Shown here: in pieces, positions 54,059 to 62,774 of the stretch | Layout of the letters: the number at the start of each line of letters is the position of its first letter | How positions within the stretch are numbered: the stretch's first letter is position 1 | Assembly: GCF_019308355.1 (NCBI RefSeq) | Contig: NZ_JAAGKM010000001.1 | Location: 186,001 to 250,000 of the forward strand | Length of the DNA stretch: 64,000 nucleotides | Reading direction: 5' to 3' | DNA from: Empedobacter falsenii | GTDB lineage: Bacteria; Bacteroidota; Bacteroidia; Flavobacteriales; Weeksellaceae | Translations under genes and position numbers: made by a program | The notes under the pieces: generated by a model | The model's input: the letters and a program-made list of their open reading frames with translations, nothing else | Databases searched by the model: none | What the model was told of the DNA's origin: nothing

Positions 54059-54097
54059 TTAAAACACAGTTAAAACACAGTTAAAACACAGTTAAAT
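54059..54097. repeat. 11-bp tandem repeats in the gldA promoter (possible operator)
   Basis: GTTAAAACACA is repeated three times without change from 54059 and a partial fourth unit follows. The 11-base period is close to one DNA turn, so a bound protein would meet all copies on one face. Confidence 0.75.
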
Positions 54098-54246
54098 CCT
54101 TTAGTGTTTTCAATATAAAAACACACAATATCAGTTATTTAGAAAATAATAATTTGATAAAATCATAGATAATAGAAGTAAATAAAGGTGTCATCTACAT
54201 TAATAAAAATTCAAGATAACAATAACAGTGATATTCTATTTTGTAT

Positions 54247-54288
54247 AAAAAAGTCACAAAGGACATAACATCCTTTGTGACTTTTTTA
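54247..54288 (-). terminator. intrinsic terminator after the GT2-MFS chimera
   Basis: AAAAAAGTCACAAAGGA pairs with TCCTTTGTGACTTTTTT around CATAACA, giving a long perfect stem. Confidence 0.85.
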
Positions 54289-54306
54289 TATGAATATTAA
54301 TATTTT

Positions 54307-56430
54307 TTAGTGTCCTGCACTAATTACTCTTCCTGCTCCTTTTTTAATAAAGAACAAAATGAATGGAATACACACAAGAAAAATAATTCCTAAAAATAGG
54401 AATACATCCATATATGTAAGTACAGTTGCTTGTTTTGTTACTTGTAAATCTAACAATTCATAAGCTTTGGCAAGTGCATCGTTGGGTGCAAAACCTTTAC
54501 TTATGAAACTCATTTTTAATTGCTGAATATAAGTTTGAACTTCATATTTAGTTGTATCTAGATGAGATACTAAATTTAAGCGATGTCCTACTGTCCAACG
54601 AGAAATAAACGTTGTTATGATTGCAATACCAAATGAACCTCCTAATTGACGCATCATTCCAGTAAATGCTGCACCTTCACCTATTTGTTGCCCTTTTAAA
54701 CTAGACAACGACAATGTTGTAATTGGTACAAATAGTAATCCTAAACCAACTCCACGAACTACTAATGGCCAAAAGAAATGTTCTGAGCCTGTGTCTGGTG
54801 TAAGAATGTTATATGACCAAAAACTATAACAAAAAAAGATAAAAAATCCTCCTGCAACAAGATATTTTGGTTCTACACCTTTTTGTAACATGGTTGCTAT
54901 AATTGGCATCATAAAGGCTGTCATAAGCGAAGATGGTATCAATAACAATCCTGCATCTGTTGCTGTCCATCCAAGGATAGATTGTGTATAAATTGGAATA
55001 ACAAACGTAGAACCGTATAATCCGAAACCTAAAATAAAAGACAAAATAGTACCTATTGCAAGATTACTATCTTTTAATACTTTTAGGTTTACAATTGGGT
55101 ATTTAAATACTAATTGACGCCATATAAATAATATAAATCCAAAGAAACAAGTTATAGTCAATATCAAAATTGTACTATTGGAAAACCAATCGTCTTGCTG
55201 ACCATGTTCTAATACATACTGTAAAGAACCTACAGAAACAGCTAACAAAATGATTCCAATAAAATCTACTTGATTCAATTTAGATTTCTCTGCATATTTT
55301 GGACTTTTAACATACGAAAGTGTTAGTAATGTTGCTATAATACCAATTGGAATATTGATATAGAATATGTAGGGCCAAGACCAATTATCTACTATATATC
55401 CCCCTAATGGAGGACCAAGTGTAGGGCCAACAATTACTCCCATACCATATATAGCTTGTGCTAACCCACGTTTTTCTGGTGGGTAACTTTCTGTAATAAT
55501 TGTTTGAGACGTTACTAATAATGCTCCACCTCCAAGACCTTGAATAAAACGAAAAAGAATAATTTCCCACATTGTTGATGCATTTCCACAAAGAAATGAT
55601 GCAACAGTAAAGATAATGATAGATGTAGCAAAGTAATTTCTTCTTCCGAATTGTTGGGATAGCCAACTTGTCATAGGAACTACAATAACATTGGCAATTG
55701 CGTAAGCTGTTACAACCCAGGCAATATCGGTTAATGACACACCTAAACTACCTTTCATATCATTCATAGCAACGTTAACAATTGTAGTATCTACAATTGT
55801 ACAATTATTCGCCAAACGAATTACGCCTCCACATGCAATTACTTTTGCTTTTGCTTCATCCATAAACGGTTTTGCTAGCTTCAGAATCGCATCTTGTTCT
55901 AAAATACAATCGACATCAATACAAACAATATAATCGTTTGCTGCAATATTAATTCCGACATTTAGCGCATCCGATTTTCCTCCATTTACTTTGTCAACAA
56001 TAATTAATTTCTTGAAAACAGGATTTGTACTTTTATAAATTGCATTAATTGGTTTCGTTTCTATATTTCCTTCAACGAAATAATCAATTTTAATCAAATC
56101 ATACGCTTCAATTAATCGTTGCAACGAATCATCTTTGGAACCATCATTTACAATAATAATTTCGAGTTGATTGTAATACAACGACAACAAAGAACGCACG
56201 TTCTCCACAATCGTTGCACCTTCATTATAAGCGGGCGCAATAAGGCTAAAAGTTGGCGCATTTGGCGATGTTGCAATAAGCGAATAATCTGTAAAACTGT
56301 TTTTTCGTATATAAGATTTTATCGCTCCTTTTGCATAAAAACCTATCCATCCATAGACTAAAATTAATAGGATTGAATAAAAAAGGAAGCCGTAAATAAA
56401 AAAATCGAAAGCCGTTTCTAGCCAATTCAT
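54307..56430 (-). CDS. chimera: GT2 glycosyltransferase N-terminus joined to EmrB-type MFS transporter
   Basis: Residues 1-210 are the first part of a processive GT2 enzyme: a TM helix (about 10-30), APAYNEGATIVENV, IIVNDGSKDD, KVNGGKSDALN and the Asp-x-Asp in CIDVDCIL. After ANNC at 207-210 the sequence switches to a DHA2/EmrB transporter (about residues 212-707) that lacks most of its first helix: DTTIVNVAMND, then SQQFGRR, ITESYPPEKRG, PLGGYIVDNWSW and thirteen or so helices. The GT2 lacks its second half. The frame is fully open for 707 codons. Because the MFS part begins at the outer end of its first helix, the join would put the topology wrong; a working fusion is doubtful. An assembly error is possible. 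Confidence 0.85.
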   Translation of the reverse strand: MNWLETAFDFFIYGFLFYSILLILVYGWIGFYAKGAIKSYIRKNSFTDYSLIATSPNAPTFSLIAPAYNEGATIVENVRSLLSLYYNQLEIIIVNDGSKDDSLQRLIEAYDLIKIDYFVEGNIETKPINAIYKSTNPVFKKLIIVDKVNGGKSDALNVGINIAANDYIVCIDVDCILEQDAILKLAKPFMDEAKAKVIACGGVIRLANNCTIVDTTIVNVAMNDMKGSLGVSLTDIAWVVTAYAIANVIVVPMTSWLSQQFGRRNYFATSIIIFTVASFLCGNASTMWEIILFRFIQGLGGGALLVTSQTIITESYPPEKRGLAQAIYGMGVIVGPTLGPPLGGYIVDNWSWPYIFYINIPIGIIATLLTLSYVKSPKYAEKSKLNQVDFIGIILLAVSVGSLQYVLEHGQQDDWFSNSTILILTITCFFGFILFIWRQLVFKYPIVNLKVLKDSNLAIGTILSFILGFGLYGSTFVIPIYTQSILGWTATDAGLLLIPSSLMTAFMMPIIATMLQKGVEPKYLVAGGFFIFFCYSFWSYNILTPDTGSEHFFWPLVVRGVGLGLLFVPITTLSLSSLKGQQIGEGAAFTGMMRQLGGSFGIAIITTFISRWTVGHRLNLVSHLDTTKYEVQTYIQQLKMSFISKGFAPNDALAKAYELLDLQVTKQATVLTYMDVFLFLGIIFLVCIPFILFFIKKGAGRVISAGH

Positions 56431-56432
56431 GA

Positions 56433-57497
56433 TTAGTTTTCTTGGATAATTTGATTAATAATTTGTTTTAATTCAGGAGAGTTTGATTGATGTGCAAGTT
56501 TTTGTAAATTGGTTTTTGAACAACAATTATTTAACGCTCTTACACTTGCTTTTTTGACAGAAAATGATGGATTTTCCTTTGCTTGAGTTTCTAAAAATGT
56601 GTTATTTTCTGGATTTGAGATTTTTTCTAAAGCTTTTAAAATTTGAATTTGAAACTTTTCGTTACACGTTTCATATTGCTCAATCAATAATTTTGATGTT
56701 GAATCATCTTCGATTCTGACTAATGTTTTAATCGTTTCTTCCACAACTTTTTCATCAGAATCGTGCAAATTATCTGCAACCAAATCGTGCATTTGCAACA
56801 ATTGAAACTTGCGAATTAATTTCATTGTTAGAATTTTCACACTTTGATTAGGTGATTTCAACCAATTCGAAATTATGACATAAACCTCATCAAGATTTGG
56901 TAAAATTGTAATTGCATCCAACAATTTCAACTGTTGCCAATCCGTCAATTGCTATTGTAAATTATCCAAAAAATATAAACCTTCGAAACCAGCAAATTTC
57001 GTTAAACCATATTGCGCTTCAGATCGTACTAAATCATTTTTATGTTGTAACATACTTTTGATTTTTGGTAAAGTTTCAACATGATTCATCGTCGTAACTT
57101 CTTGTATTGCCTCGGCTATTTCATGATTTTTTTGACTATTTAATTTCTGTAAGGATATTTTTTTTAATTGATAATGGTCAAATAAATTTTGAATACTTTC
57201 TTTTGAATTTCCAGAAAAATTTTGTTCCGCTTTTAATAATTTTTTGATAAAATAATGTTTGAATGAACTTGATTTCAAATAATCCGTAAAATCAGTATTC
57301 GAATTGGATTGCTCATCCAAAATTGTTTCATAAATTTCTTGATCAATAATAGCATTCCACTTATTTTTCTTTGTAATGGTTTTATATTCAATTATACTTG
57401 TCAATAACGTATAAATAATTGTCAAAAAAAGTAAAATAAGTAGAACGTAGATTCCTACGATTAACTCGGTATAGGTTATAATTTGTAGGATAATCAT
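56433..57497 (-). pseudogene. HEAT-repeat membrane protein gene with in-frame amber stop
   Basis: One reading frame runs through both halves, broken only by TAG at 56952-56954 (after Leu-Asp-Asn-Leu-Gln, before Gln-Leu-Thr-Asp-Trp). The N-terminal half (181 residues) has one TM helix near 12-35 and the start of the helical repeats; the rest (about 171 residues) continues HEAT-like repeats, so together they make a normal 350-residue protein of this group. A TTG two codons past the stop might allow restart. It lies three bases before the chimera, as in flavobacterial HEAT-GT2 operons. A single C-to-T change in a Gln codon would explain the stop. Confidence 0.78.
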
Positions 57498-57501
57498 GCT
57501 T

Positions 57502-57858
57502 TTATTTTAGTAATTTCTTCACGCGAACAGACAATTCAATAGGGCTAAATGGTTTCACCATAAAATCATTTGCACCCAAATTAAATGCTTCCACCACCAC
57601 ATCTTCTTGCCCTAAAGAAGACAAAATAATCATTGGTGTTTCGGAATTCTTACTTTTTCTAACAGCACTAATAATCTCCAAACCAGACGCAAAAGGCATC
57701 ATAATATCGGTAATAATCAAATCAATATCTTCAGTCTCAATCTTACTGATTGCTTCTTTTCCATTTCGTGTTAAAACAACTTTGTAACCTTCTTTTTTCA
57801 GTTTGTGCTCAATTGTTTTTAAAATCAATTCATCGTCTTCGGCAATTAAAATCTGCAT
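57502..57858 (-). CDS. single-domain response regulator (CheY-like)
   Basis: The 118-residue receiver has the acidic pair in AEDDE (residues 7-9), phospho-acceptor Asp51 in LIITDIMMP, Ser/Thr in ILSS and Lys in FMVKPFSP. There is no output domain. It lies between the hybrid kinase and the HEAT gene, four bases before the latter, and probably carried the kinase's signal to the envelope-glycan proteins downstream. Confidence 0.92.
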   Translation of the reverse strand: MQILIAEDDELILKTIEHKLKKEGYKVVLTRNGKEAISKIETEDIDLIITDIMMPFASGLEIISAVRKSKNSETPMIILSSLGQEDVVVEAFNLGANDFMVKPFSPIELSVRVKKLLK

Positions 57859-57869
57859 AATATTGGTTT

Positions 57870-60800
57870 TTAAATATTTTTTAAATAGTTAATAACTAAT
57901 TCTATTTCGGTTTTTACTTTAATAATCAGCTGGTTTTCTTGTAGGTAATTGATTGAAGTTGATTTTTCTATTTGTTCGGTTAAATCAGCCAAAATTGTTA
58001 GTCCAGCAGTTTTTGCTGTTCCTTTTACTTTATGACCTAATTGATTTAATCCTTCTAAATTTTGTTTGTTGAAATAAGTTTCAAATTCTTGTACAGATTT
58101 TTCTAACTCATTAATAATTATTTCTATAAACATTTTTCTAAACGATTCGTCGTCTTTCGTATAATTATTTATCATAGAAAGATCAAGGTGATTTCCAAAA
58201 TCGTTGGTTTCATTCTTTTCTTTTTTAGAAAAATCTAACCATTTTTCTAGGACATCAAAAATATCTTTTTCTCGAATTGGTTTTGCTAAGAAATCATTCA
58301 ATCCAGCATTAAGACATTTTTCCTTTTCGCCTTTTACATTTCCCGCTGTCACTGCAATAATCGGAGTTTCTTGAAAATTGTTTAATAAACGAATAACCTT
58401 AGTTGCTTCAATACCATTCATTTCTGGCATTTGAATATCCATCAAAATTAAATCAATCTTATTTTCTTGACAAATTGATACGGCTTCCGCTCCATTCGCA
58501 GCCGTATACAAAATAGAATTTGGTGCAATATTTTTGATAATCTGCTGATTTAAAGCCATATTAACTAAATTATCATCAGCAATTAAAATATGAAATTGTT
58601 TCGAAAAATCTTGCGAAATTTCTTCTTGATTTTCAATTTCTATGGTTTGAATTTCTTTCGAATCAATAATCGTTTTACGCAGCGTATCAAACAATTCTTC
58701 CGACTTAATTGGTTTCAATAATCGCGAAGTAATTCCCAATTCTTTTGCTTTCTGAATTAGATATTCATCCTCAGAAGAACTATGCAATAATACTAAAGGA
58801 ATTTTTGTATTCTTAGTTACAAAATACTCTTTTATTTTCTGAATTGTTTCTAAACCATTTAAAACTGGCATGTGATAATCCATCAAAATAACATCGTAAA
58901 CATTGCCATTCAAAACTTTCTGAAGCGCTTCCATTCCATTGTTCGCAATATCAGACGTTATATTTTTGAACTGCAACATATGCTGCAAAATCATTTGATT
59001 ACTTTGATTATCATCTACAATCAACACATGATTTATTTCTTCCAAATGATCAAATTGTTGCTCAATATTATATTCGTAATCAACTTCTAAATCAAAGAAA
59101 AATGTAGAACCTTTATCTATTTCGCTTTGCAATTCTAGATGACTTCCGAAATAATTTAATAACTTATTCGAAATTGTTAAACCTAAACCAGTTCCTCCGA
59201 AACGTTTACTAACAGTACTATCCTCTTGAGTAAATGCATCAAAAATCTTGACTTGTTTTTCTGGTTTTATACCAATTCCTGTATCACGAACAGAGAATCT
59301 CAATTTTGCTTTTTCTCCTTTCACAATTGGTTCAACTTGACTAATTTTTAGTTCTATTTCTCCACTATCCGTAAATTTCACAGCGTTTCCAAGTAGATTA
59401 ATTAGCACTTGTTTCAATCGAGCTTCATCAATCCAAATAAATTGAGGTAAATTATTATCTATATTCAACAACAATTCAATTTTTTTGTTTTCGGCTTGAT
59501 AAAGAATCACATTGATTACTTGATTTCCTAACTCGAACAAATTATTTTTTTCTATCGAAACATCCATTCGACCCGATTCAATTTTAGAGAAATCTAAAAT
59601 ATCATTTATTATTGACAACAATGAATTTGCAGAATCATTAATAAAATTCAAATATTGTTTTTGAGTCGGATTAAGTGGCGTTTTCAACAATAAATCAGAG
59701 AAACCAATCACACCATTTAAAGGTGTTCGAATCTCGTGACTCATATTGGCTAAAAACTCAGACTTTGCCTTACTAGCGATATCCGCATTCTTTTTGGCTT
59801 TTTTAAGTTCTTTATTTTTCTTGACAGATTCTGTTATATTTTGCGAAAACATAATCAGACCACCAATCTGTTTTTTGTTGATATACCACGGATGAATCGC
59901 CCACGAATAGTGTTGATCTGTATCATATTTTGGTGTACGATAAATCATATCTTCATTCGAATAATTTTCGCCTTGCAAACAAGCTTCATAAATCGCTTTT
60001 CTTTCTGCTGGAACATTGTACATTTCGTAATGAGATTTTCCGATCACATTTTTCTTTTTTATCACAAATTCATCACACCATTGATTACTCAAAGTCAGAT
60101 AATTCATTTCATTATCAAACATAGCAACAGAAGCAGGTACGTGATTAATAAATGTTTCGAAAATAGCTTTTTGTCGAGCCAACTCTAACGTATAACGTTT
60201 TCTCTCATTAATATCCTGAAAAATTCCAAAAACGCTAACACATTCACCATTTACAAATTCTGGAATTCCTTTGCATCTTACCCAAATTGTTTTTCCATTT
60301 TGCGTAACGATTTGCAATTCCATATCATATTCAATCCCTTTTTCTACGGCATCTCTAAAGGCTTTCTTGATTTTTGGATAACTACTTTTAGCTTCATAAA
60401 AATGAAGTGCAGTTTCTACATTTGGTTCATAATCTGGTTCAACTTCGTGGATTTTTTTCGTCGTATCTGCCCAAATTAATTTTTGTTGAATCAAATCATA
60501 TTTCCAACCTCCAACATTTGCAACTTCGTATGTATGATCTAACAATTGACGAACACGATTAAGATCTCTTTCCAACAAAGTTCTTTGCGTCATATCCACC
60601 GCAGTGCTCATTACAACAGGATTTCCTTCGTTATCTTTGTCCAAAATATTGCTGTATAACCAATATGTCAACGAACCATCTTTCTTAATCAAACTCATCA
60701 ATCCAGAATCTTGCTTTTTACTCAAAATTGTTTCGATATAGGTTTGATATTCTTTTTGATTAGCTTTTGGAATTAAATTTTTCAGATTCAAATCTTTTGC

Positions 60801-61793
60801 TTCACTTTCTGAATAGCCCATAGATTCTAATCCCGTCTTATTTATCGACAAAATATTTCCATCCAAATCGTGAATCGTCATCAAACCAAGCGAAGAATTG
60901 AAGAAATTTCTAAACTTACGTTCGCTGTTTTCTAATTCTACTTTTTTCGAATTTTCTAGCGTGATATCTCGACCAAAGAAAAAGATTTCGTTATCAATTT
61001 TTAAATTCGATTTTGTGTACCATTCCACCAACTTCTCTTCTTGAGATTCAGGAGAACACATCAAACATTTAAAATTGATAGAATCTGTATTATTTTTAAG
61101 ATTTGATAAATAGGTATTGACTTTCGTTTTATCCTTTTCAGCAACAAAATCTATAAAATTTCTTTCTACAATAGGAAATTCTTTTTTCATCCCCAAAACC
61201 TCTTTGAAAGCAGGATTTATAGATTTTAAAACACCATTAATATCAGCAACTCCAATCAGATTATTAGATATTTTATAGATATTTTGAAAGTAAGCCGCAT
61301 CTTTTTTGCGCTTTTTACTCACCAATAATTTGGTAATATTTTTCCCAAGTTGAATCAATAAATTACGTTGTTTTTCGTCCAACGTTCTTGGATAATGGTC
61401 GTTTACACATAATGTTCCCAACGCATTCCCATTGTCATCAATCAACGGAACACCAGCATAGAACTGAATATTTGCAGCTTTTACACCAGCAATATTTTTT
61501 GCAGGTTCAAATTTCGTCACATCATCAATCACCAAAATTTCATTTTCTACCAAAGAAAATTGACATATTGTTTGTTGACGCGGAACAATATCTACCTCGA
61601 TTCCACAATTTGCTTTAATCACTTGATAGTTTTCATCAAAAACAGAAACTAACGCAATTGGCGCATTACAAATCAAACTCGCAGCATTTGCAAAAACCTC
61701 TAATTCTTCGTCTTTATCATGTTCTTGTAAATTATAATCGTAAACCGCTTGCAATCTTTGCTTTTCGTTCGTTGGGATGGGAAAATTTTTCAT
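57870..61793 (-). CDS. hybrid sensor histidine kinase (GAF-PAS-HK-REC-REC-HPt)
   Basis: The 1307-residue cytoplasmic protein begins with a GAF domain (about 20-160), then four PAS-like domains to about 660, then HisKA with phospho-His686 in SHEIRTPLNG, the ATP-binding part (NLLGNAVKFTD, GTGLGLTISNKLL), receiver 1 (Asp972 in ILMDYHMP), receiver 2 (Asp1119 in ILMDIQMP) and a C-terminal HPt domain (His1254 in LGHKVKGTAK). No TM helix is seen. The order permits an internal four-step relay ending in HPt, with the next gene's receiver as target. All key residues are present, unlike in the two damaged genes downstream. Confidence 0.93.
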   Translation of the reverse strand: MKNFPIPTNEKQRLQAVYDYNLQEHDKDEELEVFANAASLICNAPIALVSVFDENYQVIKANCGIEVDIVPRQQTICQFSLVENEILVIDDVTKFEPAKNIAGVKAANIQFYAGVPLIDDNGNALGTLCVNDHYPRTLDEKQRNLLIQLGKNITKLLVSKKRKKDAAYFQNIYKISNNLIGVADINGVLKSINPAFKEVLGMKKEFPIVERNFIDFVAEKDKTKVNTYLSNLKNNTDSINFKCLMCSPESQEEKLVEWYTKSNLKIDNEIFFFGRDITLENSKKVELENSERKFRNFFNSSLGLMTIHDLDGNILSINKTGLESMGYSESEAKDLNLKNLIPKANQKEYQTYIETILSKKQDSGLMSLIKKDGSLTYWLYSNILDKDNEGNPVVMSTAVDMTQRTLLERDLNRVRQLLDHTYEVANVGGWKYDLIQQKLIWADTTKKIHEVEPDYEPNVETALHFYEAKSSYPKIKKAFRDAVEKGIEYDMELQIVTQNGKTIWVRCKGIPEFVNGECVSVFGIFQDINERKRYTLELARQKAIFETFINHVPASVAMFDNEMNYLTLSNQWCDEFVIKKKNVIGKSHYEMYNVPAERKAIYEACLQGENYSNEDMIYRTPKYDTDQHYSWAIHPWYINKKQIGGLIMFSQNITESVKKNKELKKAKKNADIASKAKSEFLANMSHEIRTPLNGVIGFSDLLLKTPLNPTQKQYLNFINDSANSLLSIINDILDFSKIESGRMDVSIEKNNLFELGNQVINVILYQAENKKIELLLNIDNNLPQFIWIDEARLKQVLINLLGNAVKFTDSGEIELKISQVEPIVKGEKAKLRFSVRDTGIGIKPEKQVKIFDAFTQEDSTVSKRFGGTGLGLTISNKLLNYFGSHLELQSEIDKGSTFFFDLEVDYEYNIEQQFDHLEEINHVLIVDDNQSNQMILQHMLQFKNITSDIANNGMEALQKVLNGNVYDVILMDYHMPVLNGLETIQKIKEYFVTKNTKIPLVLLHSSSEDEYLIQKAKELGITSRLLKPIKSEELFDTLRKTIIDSKEIQTIEIENQEEISQDFSKQFHILIADDNLVNMALNQQIIKNIAPNSILYTAANGAEAVSICQENKIDLILMDIQMPEMNGIEATKVIRLLNNFQETPIIAVTAGNVKGEKEKCLNAGLNDFLAKPIREKDIFDVLEKWLDFSKKEKNETNDFGNHLDLSMINNYTKDDESFRKMFIEIIINELEKSVQEFETYFNKQNLEGLNQLGHKVKGTAKTAGLTILADLTEQIEKSTSINYLQENQLIIKVKTEIELVINYLKNI

Positions 61794-61939
61794 TAAAAAT
61801 TGATCTTATTTAATAGGAAAGTAGAGGTGGTTAAAGATATTACATAAATCCAAATATTCTAAATCAATTATTTCTAAAAATAAAACCAACCTTTTTATTC
61901 ATAAAATCATCTCTATTATAAATCTAAACTTTAAAAAAT

Positions 61940-62563
61940 ATGAAAATCACAATTCCAATTCCTTGCAAAGAGAAATTAACAAACGAAAATTTCTGTGCAA
62001 AATGTCAACATAAAATCACTGACTTTTCTAATTTGACAAATGACGAAATTTCGAATGAATTTCAGAAAAGCAACGTTCATTGTGATATTTTTCATCCAAG
62101 TCAATTAGGTCAAAATCTTTTTAAGAAAACGATTTCTAATGTCATGATTTTTTCTGCTTTTGGGTTATTAAATTCATGTACAAATGGACAGGATAAACCA
62201 AATTGTAAAGAACCTTTAGTTGCAAAAAATGATTCAATTCACAAAGAAAAAATAAAATTCAAAATAAAAGTTAATTTTGGAAATTCTAACTTAGAAATCA
62301 AAACATATCGTTTGTTAATTAATGATGAATTAGTAGAAAGTAAATTAAACGTTGGCGAGGAATATACAATACAATTTGAGACTTTAAAAAATACTGAACT
62401 TAACCTAAGATTAGCTTCAAATGAAATAAATTCAGAAGTTTATAAATCTTATTCATTTAAAAAATTTCCGAATAAAGTTAATTTAAACACTTCTGATTTT
62501 GAAGAGCAAGTCGTTTTGATGGGAGATATAGTGATTGATGAAAATTTTGTCCCAGAAAAATAA
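61940..62563 (+). CDS. zinc-knuckle-like single-pass membrane protein, function unknown
   Basis: The 207-residue protein begins with a pattern common in Bacteroidota: Ile-Pro-x-Pro-Cys9, then Phe-Cys19-x-x-Cys22 and Val/Ile-Thr-Asp-Phe-Ser, which suggests a small metal-binding domain inside the cell. A TM helix follows at about 64-80 and ends in a Cys. The C-terminal 115 residues are likely periplasmic, with beta-type spacing. In relatives the outer part often carries peptidase-regulatory domains. It stands alone before the cobalamin riboswitch. Confidence 0.72.
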   Translation: MKITIPIPCKEKLTNENFCAKCQHKITDFSNLTNDEISNEFQKSNVHCDIFHPSQLGQNLFKKTISNVMIFSAFGLLNSCTNGQDKPNCKEPLVAKNDSIHKEKIKFKIKVNFGNSNLEIKTYRLLINDELVESKLNVGEEYTIQFETLKNTELNLRLASNEINSEVYKSYSFKKFPNKVNLNTSDFEEQVVLMGDIVIDENFVPEK

Positions 62564-62568
62564 TTTAT

Positions 62569-62755
62569 TACCTTGCTTGCACAAAAGGGAATCGAGTGCA
62601 AATCTCGAGCTGTCGCGCAACTGTAAGTAGAGAAAAACTATAAGCCAGACCACTTTTTAGATGATGCTTTCGCGATTGAAGCTCAATCAAAACTACATAT
62701 ATTTTTATTATTTGTTGAATTGATTGCACTTGATTTCGAAAGCATTTTTTTATTA
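62569..62755 (+). promoter_or_regulatory. cobalamin riboswitch controlling cobT-cobS
   Basis: The conserved core is plain: AAGGGAATC, GTGCAAATCTCGAGCTGTCGCGCAACTGTAAG-type order (each part seen in turn from 62585 to 62628), and the B12-box end AGCCAGACCAC near 62643-62653. About 10 bases on, ATGCTTTCG (62664-62672) can pair with CGAAAGCAT (62736-62748 region) before a seven-T run, which forms a terminator. Binding of cobalamin should lower cobT-cobS expression. The aptamer is compact (about 90 bases). Confidence 0.9.
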
Positions 62756-62774
62756 AAATTTAGTTTAGTATAAA

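Noticed and set aside
54059-54097. Tandem repeats considered as a CRISPR remnant
   Set aside because: The units are 11 bases with no spacers; they fit an operator or slippage, not CRISPR. No cas gene is in the window.
56433-57497. Two separate HEAT genes
   Set aside because: The halves are in the same frame with only one stop codon between them, and the second would need a TTG start and lacks its first repeats.
51958-57858. A new defence or toxin-antitoxin system in the accessory block
   Set aside because: The genes are a DUF3817 protein, gldA, a transporter part and signalling genes; no nuclease, toxin or immune-type domain pair was seen.
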